A stretch of DNA of 64,000 nucleotides from Gracilariopsis chorda (lineage: Eukaryota; Rhodophyta; Florideophyceae; Gracilariales; Gracilariaceae). The translations under genes and the position numbers were made by a program. Of the stretch, positions 53,365-61,378 are shown in pieces. The DNA is taken from positions 1-64,000 of the forward strand of contig NBIV01000081.1 of NCBI GenBank assembly GCA_003194525.1. The letters run 5' to 3'. Within the stretch, counting starts at the first letter, position 1; each line of letters opens with the position of its first letter. Below the pieces are notes generated by a model, which saw only the letters and a list, made by a program, of their open reading frames with translations, was not told where the DNA came from and ran no database searches.

Positions 53365-53382
53365 GTGACCGCGATGCTACCA
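53365..53382 (-). other. Copia primer-binding site
   Basis: On the minus strand TGGTAGCATCGCGGTCAC starts immediately after the 5' LTR. Its complement ends CGATGCTACCA, as expected for a tRNA 3' end. A tRNA ending this way would have a U72 opposite A1, a pair typical of eukaryotic initiator tRNA-Met, the usual copia primer. The tRNA identity is an inference. Confidence 0.5.
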
Positions 53383-53578
53383 TGACAGTAATGGTACGTC
53401 CAGGCTCGTTTCCCCCCCCCCCTCCCCCCCGACAGTGGCGGGCACCGCCGGCGGAGAGCTAGCATTTAATTATCGTTAAGGTACAGTGAGCTCCGTGGGG
53501 AGCTCACTGTCAGGCGAGCTCCCCCGCTCCACGATACCTACAATTAAAATCTAACGTGTAATACTAAGCTAATTTTCA
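53383..53578 (-). repeat. Copia 5' LTR (196 bp)
   Basis: On the minus strand TGAAAATTAGC to TACTGTCA, aligning with 48083-48267. It is longer because of an expanded C-run (about 53411-53429 on the plus strand). The same 12-bp stem-loop is at 53483-53510. Its outer edge is 373 bp upstream of the SSRP1 start codon. Confidence 0.75.
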
Positions 53579-53951
53579 CACCAGACACGCGGTGTAACCG
53601 TAGCCGCCGTGGCCGAAGAGAAATCGAAGGAGTAGAGAAACTATCGGAGGGAGCCCTTGCACCTTCTGCGGCTGTCAGGGCTCACATTCTGAAACGCGCC
53701 ATAATTGCTTCTGCACCCAATTTTTCCAAAATGTAGCGGAAATCTTGCGAAACCACACGAACTGTTTTTCTATGAACTGTGCAATTTGGCTCTCGCTCTC
53801 AGATTTCCCGCCATTTGTTTTTGTTGGGCATAGAACGAAACCCGGAAGCTTTTCGTTGAGCGGCACCCGGCAGTAACCACAACCGCCCTCCGATCCACAT
53901 CACTTCACACATTCACCACCCACCACCTTCTTCCAGTTCAAACACAACAAA
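53579..53951. promoter_or_regulatory. Presumed SSRP1 upstream region
   Basis: About 370 bp between the copia LTR and the SSRP1 start codon. It must contain the remaining proximal promoter and 5' UTR. No TATA box is evident; the last 70 bases are C/A-rich (CACTTCACACATTCACCACC). A shadow minus frame is not coding. Confidence 0.35.
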
Positions 53952-55499
53952 ATGCCCACCGACGATGGTGCTGTACTCTCATTCGGTTCAATTTCAACAG
54001 CAGGTCAGGCGTTCGCGTCAGGCACGCTACGGCTTTCGAAAGCTGGTTTTGCATGGCGAGCAAAAGAATCGACGCGTACAATAACCGTTTCCGCCACGGA
54101 TTTGCTCAAAGTGGAGTGGTTACGCGGTGGAAGAGGTCATCAGCTCAAACTTTCCCTCCGCGGTGGATCCACTCTGCGCCTTGAGGGGTTTCGCTCTTCG
54201 GACTTTACAACGATTGGAGAGTTCGTATCACAGCAGCATGGCAAAACGCTTACCCGCGTAAATCAGGCTTGTCGGGGATGGTCATGGGGTGAGCTAGATG
54301 TTACCAGTGGCGCTGCCTCGAACCTAATATTTCGCACAGGCGGTGGCAACAACGTGAAGACAAAAGCTCTGCAGTTTGAGGAGGCATTTGAGATTCCGCT
54401 GGGAAAGGTGGCCAACGTCCAGCTGCCTGGAAATGGGAAGGAGCTCGCGTTGGATTTTCATGTGGACGATACTGCTGGAAAGATGGAGGAAGAGTTGGTT
54501 GAGATGCGCTTTTACATTCCGGAGGAAGAAGACGCGAAGAAGGTTTATGAGCAAGTCAAAACAAGGGCCGATACCAGCGCATTCGCTGGGGAGAGCTTGT
54601 GTTCTTTCTTGCACATGGGTGTAGCCGTGCCGCGCGGAAGGTATGATGTAGATATGTACGCCAACTACATCAAACTGCGTGGAAGAGCAGTGGATTTCAA
54701 GATTCTGTACTCTTCCATTACTCGTTTGTTTCTGCTGCCGAAGCCAGACAACATCATTGTATCATTTGTCATGTCACTTGACCCCCCGATCAGGCAAGGT
54801 AACACCATGTACCCACACCTAGTGTTCCAGTTTGACACGGAAGAAAAAACCAGCGTAGACTTGCCGATTTCTGCGGAGGACTTGGCCAAAAAGTACAAGA
54901 GCAAGCTTAATGAGACGGAGTCGGGATATACATGGCGCGTATTCTCAAAAGTACTGAAGAACCTCTCCGCCACTCCTTTGCATGTACCGAAAACGTTTAA
55001 GAGTTCGGAAGACGGTTCTGGGGTTCGTACGGCATTAGGTGCGAATGAAGGGTTCCTGTTCTTCTTGGAGACGTGTTGCTTCTTTGTGAACAAGCCGCCG
55101 ACGTACATTCGTTATGATGACATTGATTACGTGGAGTTTAGACGGATGGATCTGGAGAGACGATTCGATCTATTCATCGCGCTGACGACGGGCACAAATC
55201 AAACGCTTTTGTTTACAAACATTGAGCGATCAGATTTTGAACCGATCTTCTCGTTTCTGCATGAATCTAAGAAGGTTCCTGTTGAGGGTGCAGAACAGCT
55301 CAAGCGAACAGGAGGGAGACAACAGGTCAGAATGGTGGACGGGGATGACGATTCAGAGAGTGATGACGACGACTTCGATCCCAACGCGCAGGAAAAAGAG
55401 GCAGCTAGCGAAAGCTCCAGTGATAGCGAGCCAGAGATGATAGATGAAGACGACGACGTGGCTTCAAAACCACCTCGGAAGAAGAAAAAGGGTGAATGA
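53952..55499 (+). CDS. SSRP1: FACT complex subunit SSRP1/Pob3
   Basis: 515 codons, intronless. FACT is the nuclear histone chaperone that loosens and rebuilds nucleosomes during transcription and replication. The N-terminus has the Pob3-N fold text (LRLSKAGFAWRAKESTRTIT, VEWLRGGRGHQLKLSLRGGS). The tandem-PH middle region spans about residues 190-430: MRFYIPEEEDAKKVYEQVK, GRYDVDMYANYIKLRGRAVD, FKILYSSITRLFLLPKPDN, MYPHLVFQFDTEE, KNLSATPLHVPK, EGFLFFLETCCFFVNKPPTY and IDYVEFRRM. The last 60 residues are an acidic Ser-rich tail (GDDDSESDDDDFDPNAQEKE) with a basic end (RKKKKGE), where a nuclear signal would lie. There is no HMG box, as in yeast Pob3 and unlike animal and plant SSRP1. In Pob3-type species a separate HMG protein supplies this function. 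The frame is intact. Confidence 0.92.
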   Translation: MPTDDGAVLSFGSISTAGQAFASGTLRLSKAGFAWRAKESTRTITVSATDLLKVEWLRGGRGHQLKLSLRGGSTLRLEGFRSSDFTTIGEFVSQQHGKTLTRVNQACRGWSWGELDVTSGAASNLIFRTGGGNNVKTKALQFEEAFEIPLGKVANVQLPGNGKELALDFHVDDTAGKMEEELVEMRFYIPEEEDAKKVYEQVKTRADTSAFAGESLCSFLHMGVAVPRGRYDVDMYANYIKLRGRAVDFKILYSSITRLFLLPKPDNIIVSFVMSLDPPIRQGNTMYPHLVFQFDTEEKTSVDLPISAEDLAKKYKSKLNETESGYTWRVFSKVLKNLSATPLHVPKTFKSSEDGSGVRTALGANEGFLFFLETCCFFVNKPPTYIRYDDIDYVEFRRMDLERRFDLFIALTTGTNQTLLFTNIERSDFEPIFSFLHESKKVPVEGAEQLKRTGGRQQVRMVDGDDDSESDDDDFDPNAQEKEAASESSSDSEPEMIDEDDDVASKPPRKKKKGE

Positions 55500-56350
55500 G
55501 TCTTGAGAGATGCTTAATAGACTTCAAAAGAGACTAATGGTCTTAGTGCGGGTATTGTGTAAATTTAGGAATGTTGGGGTGTGATACACAGACGTTGGTC
55601 TCGGGCTTGGTGCAGAGTTGGCGTTCCCAGGTGGATACTCCTTCTGTTCCCCGTTTGCTCGTTGCATTGTAGTCCGTCGGCATTGCCTTGTCCGGCGACT
55701 GGTCACAAGGAGGTGTTTGCTACCATCAATTTGCTCACGAAGCTTTGGAGGACGACAATGTGAACACAGAGAGGTTTGATTGATGTAAATGCGTATGTCC
55801 AGGATGAACAGGGAAGGGGTAATGTATTCAGCATACGCACTACGTCGTTCCGAAACAACTCCTTTCCGAGTCGCGGGGAACCGCACCAAGTCGATAGACT
55901 TGGGATTTTCGCCCTACATCCTTCGTGCAACACATGTATCCGCCGAAAGCCAACCTTCGGACTGCGCTAAGCGGATATGCCCGGCAACTGTCTAAGCAAT
56001 GCGCTACGTCACCGTCTGCAAATATGCGCACAGGTCAAGATGATGATTTCGTCGCGCTCATTCGGATTCTATGAGAAGGCAAGAGCGCGCCAGGGAAAAT
56101 AGCCTTTGAGTGATGAATCGTTTGGCGTTTGGTACCCTTTTTGTGGGATCTAAACGCTTTAGTGAGCGTCTCCTGAAAACAAAAAAGAGCAAAACTGTTT
56201 CTTCGTTATCTCGCTTGCGAGAGATTTATTCCGCATTCTATTTAGCAGAAACAAAGCTCAAGAAAGAAGCAGCAGAAGTGCTGGGCTTTCGTGGAAATGC
56301 ATCCAACCCCAAACTCATGTATAGCCTTTTAAATCTATGTATTTGCGGTT
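55500..56350. other. Intergenic DNA after SSRP1
   Basis: 850 bp with a minus frame of 121 codons (55889-55524) and a plus frame of 110 codons (56110-56442). Neither has a motif. The plus frame has a Lys/Ser-rich helical look (KTKKSKTVSSLSRLREIYS) but I cannot support it as a gene. The SSRP1 3' UTR lies at the left end. Confidence 0.3.
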
Positions 56351-56877
56351 TCACGAGACACCCGGTGTCACAGGTGTATTTCGGGGTAGATATACGACCA
56401 CAAGCATCAAACTCTGCTGTTGAGAAAAGTCACCTAAAGTAACTCTATCTACGAGAAATGCTCCAGTTTGCCGATCTTCTATCCGTGACTTCGGATGATC
56501 AGCACCACAGAGCAAGAGCTTGCCGCCCATGCGAAACGCTTTGACCAATGAGAGCGGCTCTACAAAAAGAATCGCAAAAATTCTGCTGCGGTTAACGCAC
56601 GTTTTTACCCGCACTGGCCAATCATATGCATCGCAGTGTACAACACCTCTTCCGCCGTAGGAACGAGGAACAACCACGTCGAACAAGTGCTCCATTCGTT
56701 TAACCGCAGTGACCCCCCACGCCAACACCCTCCATGATGTAAATCTCGAACGAATTCACCGGTCCAATGTAGCCCTTCACAGCGGAAGGTTGCGCCATCA
56801 GAGCTGCTCTGCTTTCACAAGAGCTATCATCATCTCTTTGAACACCAGCTCCACTCACGGCTGAGTCTAGTATCATG
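56351..56877 (-). pseudogene. Unrecognised small ORF pair, one frame shift apart
   Basis: On the minus strand an ATG at about 56876 opens a 58-codon frame (MILDSAVSGAGV...VNSFEIYIMEGV). Its protein-like text appears to continue in the next frame at about 56715 (TAVKRMEHLFDVVVPRSYGG, VVHCDAYDWPVRVKT, RMGGKLLLCGADHP) to 56351. No family is recognised. The start overlaps the start of the MFS gene on the other strand, which makes dual use improbable. It may be an eroded gene, or chance. Low confidence. Confidence 0.25.
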
Positions 56878-58218
56878 CGGTCTGACGCCAAAGCCGAGGA
56901 TGTAGCACCGTGTCACTGCACCTCTGCACCAAAGGAAACAACAATTCTTCTAGGTGAAGATGGCACACAAGTTTCTTCACACCCTCAACTCAAAGATGCT
57001 CTTTTTCCCATGTTGTTCGCAGTCTTTCTCTTTGTCACCTGCATAGCCATGACTGTGCCAGTTCGCCCACGGCTAATACTTGACGCTGCGGGTAAGGATG
57101 CTGCATTGGCGTCTTACTTCACAGGCTTTGTTGATTCTATTCAAGCCATTATCACTATTTTTTCTTCTCCTCTGCTCGGCGCCGTGTCGGACGTAGTTGG
57201 TCGCAAACCAGTTTTGATACTTACCCATCTTGGTGAGCTTGTTGGACTCTTTGTCGTTGCTCAGTTTCCGTACAGTCTTTGGGCACAATTCCCAGCATAT
57301 CTACTTATTGCCCTCACAAACGCTTACTTTACAACCGCCAATACTGTTATCGCTGACATAACCACAGATCCACTCATTTCTTCACGAAACTATGGCTGGC
57401 TCGGCGCGGCGGTCGGCGTCGCATTTCTCATAGGCCCCGCACTGGGCGGGTTGACCGAGAGTACTTTCTATCTTGCATCAAGTTTTCACGTGGCCTGTAT
57501 TGGCATTGCCTTTGCTGCGTTGTTTGTACATTTTGTGCTTCCAGAAACCAAGCCAGCCGATTCAGGAGCAGCTAGTGCTACAGATGTGGCTAGAGCTTTG
57601 AGTGAAGCCGATGTCAATCCCGTACCTCGTGTGCAACGATTGTTTTCCCACAGCAAGGGGTTGCAGTGGATCGCGTTAACTTTAGCCATCTCCAGTTTGG
57701 CGCAATCGGGGCTGAACTCCATTCTTTTCCTATACGCGAAAGTGAAACTTGGGTGGGACACGAAGGAAACAGGCTTCTTTTTGTCCCTGTTGGGATTGGC
57801 ATTGCTAGTCTCACAGTCGGTACTCGCACCACTTGCGGTACGCACGCTAGGCGAAGTGAACACCATTCTCATCGGTTATGTTCTTTCTGCCATACACTAC
57901 TTCATTTACGGGGCGGCGCGCAGTTCTGCTGGTATGTACCTCGCGCTGTTGGTGGGAACGTTCGCATTTACTTCGGACCCGGCGTTGAAGAGTTTGATAG
58001 CGAGGCAAGTTGATAAGAAAGACCAAGGAGGCTTACAAGGCAGTGTAAGTGCGCTTTCCGCAGTTGTGAAACCAGTCAGCCCCCTGTTTGCCGCAGGATT
58101 GTTTGGATATGGAAGTCGCATTGGATTGCCTGGCTTGCCATTTTACGCCATTGGTGTGGTTGCAAGCGTAGCAGCTGTACTTATGCGGATCGCATTGTGG
58201 AAGCCCGACCTCAAGTAG
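56875..58218 (+). CDS. Major facilitator superfamily transporter, 12 TM
   Basis: 447 codons, intronless. The cytosolic N-terminus (1-40) is followed by about twelve hydrophobic segments, starting FPMLFAVFLFVTCIAMTVPV. The MFS signature between TM2 and TM3 is present: LGAVSDVVGRKPVLI (about 101-115). TM5-6 reads GAAVGVAFLIGPALGGLTES, ending in the VLPET motif (221-225) typical of TetA/MFSD14-like sugar- or drug-H+ antiporter branches. A 45-residue charged loop (226-265) separates the two halves. The C-terminal half keeps GFFLSLLGLALLVSQSVLAP and ISVSAL-type text. It probably exports or moves a small organic solute across the plasma or an organelle membrane by proton coupling. The substrate cannot be read from the sequence. 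Confidence 0.85.
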   Translation: MRSDAKAEDVAPCHCTSAPKETTILLGEDGTQVSSHPQLKDALFPMLFAVFLFVTCIAMTVPVRPRLILDAAGKDAALASYFTGFVDSIQAIITIFSSPLLGAVSDVVGRKPVLILTHLGELVGLFVVAQFPYSLWAQFPAYLLIALTNAYFTTANTVIADITTDPLISSRNYGWLGAAVGVAFLIGPALGGLTESTFYLASSFHVACIGIAFAALFVHFVLPETKPADSGAASATDVARALSEADVNPVPRVQRLFSHSKGLQWIALTLAISSLAQSGLNSILFLYAKVKLGWDTKETGFFLSLLGLALLVSQSVLAPLAVRTLGEVNTILIGYVLSAIHYFIYGAARSSAGMYLALLVGTFAFTSDPALKSLIARQVDKKDQGGLQGSVSALSAVVKPVSPLFAAGLFGYGSRIGLPGLPFYAIGVVASVAAVLMRIALWKPDLK

Positions 58219-58980
58219 ATGTCTTGTTTGTTCATCCCTGACTACCCTTCGTGCACTATTGTCATTGAATATCCGTTCTTTAGTCCCTTGTTATTTGCAA
58301 GGTGATTGCCTGAGGAATATAGCAATCGAAGGGTAAGGGTTAACCCTTCACCCTACATCCCACGATCGCTCGTTCTGATAACGCATAATTGTATCTCTTG
58401 AATGTGTAAATGCTAGACTTCGTTAACACTACCACTCCCATCTATGACAACAAGAGGAAGCTGGCGCTCTCTGAGACGCAGAGTGTGATTTATGGGAGAT
58501 CCGTGGGAGAGTCGATTGCCGAAGAAGACGTTCTCCTTGATTTGTCCGATAGTGCTTATATCGACCAGTGTCTACAAGAAGGGTGCATCGATGTTGTCCC
58601 ATCTCGTGCAGAGTGATGCGGTAGCGTAGACTTCCTTCACAGACTTGGAAGGAAATCCACCCTAGACCCTTACTGTAGCTGCCCACGAAGATGTATTTAT
58701 TAGGCATTACAGTTTGGCGTGATTTGTCCTAGGTGCGCTGCCCCAGCAATGCCTGTGTAGACCACAGGGTCTCAACGCGAAGCCTACTGCCGAGTCAGTG
58801 CCGATCACCACCTCGCTTGTCCACCTGAAGAGTGACATGTATCTTTAGCAGGGCGCTCATATCGTTGGCTCCCTGAAGCTCCGTCGAAGGTCGGCGACTG
58901 TTAAGTCGCTGGCTTCATTATTTCGAAAACTTTCTCGTACAGAGAGTTGTACACCTCCTCGAGCTCTGCAATTTTGCGTG
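58219..58980. other. Intergenic DNA between MFS transporter and membrane protein
   Basis: About 760 bp. A 68-codon ATG frame at 58410-58616 (MLDFVNTTTPIYDN...VLLDLSDSAYIDQ) is acidic and protein-like but too short to judge. It could be a small gene or an upstream exon. A GGGTAAGGGTTAACCCTTCACCC palindrome-like stretch lies at about 58330-58352. The rest is featureless. Confidence 0.3.
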
Positions 58981-60228
58981 ATGGCGAAAACGATTCCTTT
59001 GCTACGACCAGTGCTCGCGCTGCTTGTGTTCACCGCACTCATGCTGTTTGAGAACGCTTCACTCCCTCAGAAAGGTCACACGCAGCATATAACGTCCCCA
59101 AACTTTGACTACATCGCCACCGTTTTCCCAAGCTACCGAGTTCCGCGCTGCGTGCTGGTGCGATGTGGACCGCCGAACCAGCCTCAAACCACCATCACAA
59201 CTACATGCGACACGCTGCAAGTCTCTGTACAAAGAGCGAAAAGGAACATCACTGCGCATCACTGCGTCTCTGACTTTCTTCTAAGTCACTGGGACACAAT
59301 GGAGAGCAGCTATAAACACGGCGTATCGTACGTGTCAAACAAGGTTATCCTAGGTACTGACGCGAGGAACTTGCCCTTTTTGAAGAACTCCATATCCGTA
59401 TCTATGGATGAAAAGAGACGTACTATCAGTACACAATGGCTATCGTTCCTACCTTCCAATGCAACACGAGCGCTGCTGCGAGCATGGCTTGACAACGCCA
59501 AGAACCATCCCGCCGATGAAAACATGGCGCTATCGCGAATTCGCGGGTGTGCGGGTAAGGATATCAGCTGTCATTCGCGGCAGGGTGTTATTGGAGCGAC
59601 TTGCGAAAAGGCCTTGCGATGCGGGAAACAAAACTCCTTTCTGCTAGTTGTGGCACGAACGATTGTTCTTTTGGCTTTTCTGCAGGCGTGCGCACTGGTT
59701 GTAAGTGAGGCAGCGATACCTGCGGAGGTGATTGCGGTGCTGTTGCTTGTAGTGTCGTTGTTTGCGATGAAGTGGACGAGTGCAGCGTGCACTATTGCAC
59801 GAAGTGTACTGTGCCGGTGCAGAAGCAGTTTGTCGGCGGCATCACATATGGACGGGACGTTGTACGAGGGTGAGTTGAGGGGATGGTACGAGGGACGGGC
59901 ATATTTGCTTCGTGATGGGGTACATGAGGTGAGAGTGACCGGTGGCATGCAACCTTTCTTCCCCGGCCTGTTTTCGTTGTTTATGTTCTTCAAGCGAGTG
60001 ATTGGGGACTGGGTGCTGTTTTGCGGGTCGATGGTAGTGATTTTGGTTGGGTTTTCTGCGAGGCTTGTGCGGATTGTTGCGTCTTGGAAAAAGGGTGGGG
60101 AGGAAGAGAAGGATGACTACGTGAGGAGCATAGATGATATTCGCGCGCTTGGTGTGCAGAAGAGAGGGTACGGGCGGCGGTTTCTGGGGCGCGGTGGTCG
60201 ACGTGGAGGCGGTGGAAGCGTGCCGTAG
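58981..60228 (+). CDS. Unrecognised multi-pass membrane protein
   Basis: 415 codons from an ATG at 58981; the GTG just before it is not needed. I do not recognise a family. Residues 6-23 are a signal anchor or signal peptide (LLRPVLALLVFTALMLF). Residues 25-215 form a soluble, Cys-containing domain with potential N-glycosylation sites (NAS at 25, NIT at 89, NAT at 160), implying an ER-lumenal or extracellular side. Transmembrane segments follow at about 218-241, 247-263 and 342-365. Between them is a small domain (SHMDGTLYEGELRGWYEGRA). The cytosolic tail (366-415) is charged and ends in an Arg/Gly-rich run (FLGRGGRRGGGG). Codon use matches its neighbours and the frame is intact, so I regard it as a real, probably lineage-restricted gene. 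Confidence 0.65.
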   Translation: MAKTIPLLRPVLALLVFTALMLFENASLPQKGHTQHITSPNFDYIATVFPSYRVPRCVLVRCGPPNQPQTTITTTCDTLQVSVQRAKRNITAHHCVSDFLLSHWDTMESSYKHGVSYVSNKVILGTDARNLPFLKNSISVSMDEKRRTISTQWLSFLPSNATRALLRAWLDNAKNHPADENMALSRIRGCAGKDISCHSRQGVIGATCEKALRCGKQNSFLLVVARTIVLLAFLQACALVVSEAAIPAEVIAVLLLVVSLFAMKWTSAACTIARSVLCRCRSSLSAASHMDGTLYEGELRGWYEGRAYLLRDGVHEVRVTGGMQPFFPGLFSLFMFFKRVIGDWVLFCGSMVVILVGFSARLVRIVASWKKGGEEEKDDYVRSIDDIRALGVQKRGYGRRFLGRGGRRGGGGSVP

Positions 60229-60469
60229 GAGGCGGGGACTTAGCCGTTTTTGAAGTGACGTGACTGACGGACAGAGTGGGGGGTGTAAGTCAATGATAGA
60301 GAACTTGTTGGTGGACGTTGTGCACCCGGAGGTACACACACGGGTTGGTTGTGGACGAAACTTGGGGTGTACAGAAGGAAGGGACAAAGCGACGGGCAAG
60401 GCGTGCGGGCACTGATGCGAGTTGTGATGCATTAGTTGGGCGGTGGAGCAGAACAGGAAAGGGAAGTGG
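60229..60469. other. Short intergenic spacer
   Basis: 240 bp, G-rich on the plus strand, between the membrane protein stop and the next start. No site can be named. Confidence 0.3.
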
Positions 60470-61045
60470 ATGGCGGTCAATGGATGTACGGGATGCGGTC
60501 GAATGCATAAGGGTAAGAAGGTTGAGCGGTATGTACTTGGGAGTGGGTTGCTGAAGGTTATAGGCGTTATGAATGTAAGCTTTTACGGAGGGACCGATAG
60601 CAAGGGTAATGCGGACGTTGTGGAGATAAAAGAAGCTGTTGCGAACGCAACGGTCGAATGCATGCACTCCGGTTTGGTACAAATACGAGAAGCTGAGCTT
60701 GAGCGCGGGGATGGCGGACGGGACGCGCCGGCGGCTGGATGTGCTACGAAGGTCGGGGAGTGGAAGCTGCTGAGAATGACACGCGTGGTGGTGAGCGAGC
60801 AGGCGATGAGGGCGGAGCTGAGGAAGATGCAGCGGCAGCTGGAGCGGCAGGTGGAGCTGTGCGCGGGCAGCGTGGCGCAGCTGAAGCAGCAGCTGGCGGC
60901 GACGGAGCGGCGCGTGCGCGCGCTGCAGCAGGAGGGGCGCCGCGCGGCCGACATGAGGCGCACGCGCAGCTGGTGCGCGCAGCTGCTTGCCGGCGCGCTG
61001 GGCGGCGTGGCGGCGCTTCTCGCGACGCACGCGGCGCGCCGGTGA
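60470..61045 (+). CDS. Small coiled-coil protein with C-terminal membrane anchor
   Basis: 191 codons from the ATG at 60470. The N-terminus contains a CTGCGRMHKG Cys pair. Residues about 105-160 form a strong coiled coil (SEQAMRAELRKMQRQLERQV, QLKQQLAATERRVRALQQEG). A hydrophobic segment close to the end (AQLLAGALGGVAALLATHAA) is followed by two Arg, typical of a tail-anchored protein facing the cytosol. The last 300 bp are very GC-rich, and long competing frames exist on the minus strand (e.g. 61224-60583). I prefer the plus frame because of its coherent coiled coil plus anchor. No family is recognised; a tethering or SNARE-like role would be guesswork. Confidence 0.5.
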   Translation: MAVNGCTGCGRMHKGKKVERYVLGSGLLKVIGVMNVSFYGGTDSKGNADVVEIKEAVANATVECMHSGLVQIREAELERGDGGRDAPAAGCATKVGEWKLLRMTRVVVSEQAMRAELRKMQRQLERQVELCAGSVAQLKQQLAATERRVRALQQEGRRAADMRRTRSWCAQLLAGALGGVAALLATHAARR

Positions 61046-61378
61046 GCGCTGGCCACGTGGCGCCGCGCGGTTGCGCGGACAGGGCGCGCCAGGGTTTGCG
61101 GCATGCGCCGCGGCCACTCGTGGGGCGACAACTGTGGGCGCGCGGGCGGCTCACGTGACAGGCGGCCAATCAGTTTGCACGATGCTGCCTGGCGCGTGTT
61201 GTGACGTTCCACCCCAGCGCCCACGTTGCGTAGCGCAGTGCAGGCGAAGATAGCGCTCGGCTTCCCTTCGCGCCACGAGCTCGCTCGCTCCTTTCCCTTC
61301 GCGCCGCGACCAGAACAATGCGCCGCGCCGGTGAAACGCTTCGCCTGTAGCCCTTAGCTTGCGATGCGCTAATGCGAT
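61046..61378. promoter_or_regulatory. GC-rich upstream region of the kinase gene
   Basis: About 330 bp of CpG-rich DNA (GGCGCGCC, GGCGCGTG and CGCGCC words) between the tail-anchored protein and the kinase start. It includes TTCCCTTCGCGCC twice, at about 61264 and 61292, near CTCGCTCGCTC. Probably the kinase promoter and 5' UTR; specific factor sites cannot be named. The word GCGGCCAATCAG at 61162-61173 contains a CCAAT box in forward orientation. Confidence 0.4.

Larger units (their letters stand above)
48083..53578 (-). mobile_element. Ty1/copia retrotransposon with two LTRs
   Basis: Order on the minus strand: 5' LTR (53578-53383), primer-binding site, about 1.2 kb leader, gag with zinc knuckle (52151-51300), protease, integrase core, RT, RNase H (to 48521), 3' LTR (48267-48083). 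Integrase before RT is the copia order. Flanking 5-mers CAACA (left) and CACCA (right) agree at four of five positions, a possible target-site duplication. The LTRs are similar apart from the length of a C/G run and a few substitutions, suggesting a fairly recent insertion. Integrase lacks its HHCC domain, so the copy is probably not autonomous. Confidence 0.8.

Noticed and set aside
60583..61224. Long minus-strand frames (up to 213 codons) in the GC-rich stretch
   Set aside because: GC-rich DNA lacks stops in all frames; these are Arg/Ala/Pro-rich and incoherent, while the plus frame shows a coiled coil and anchor.
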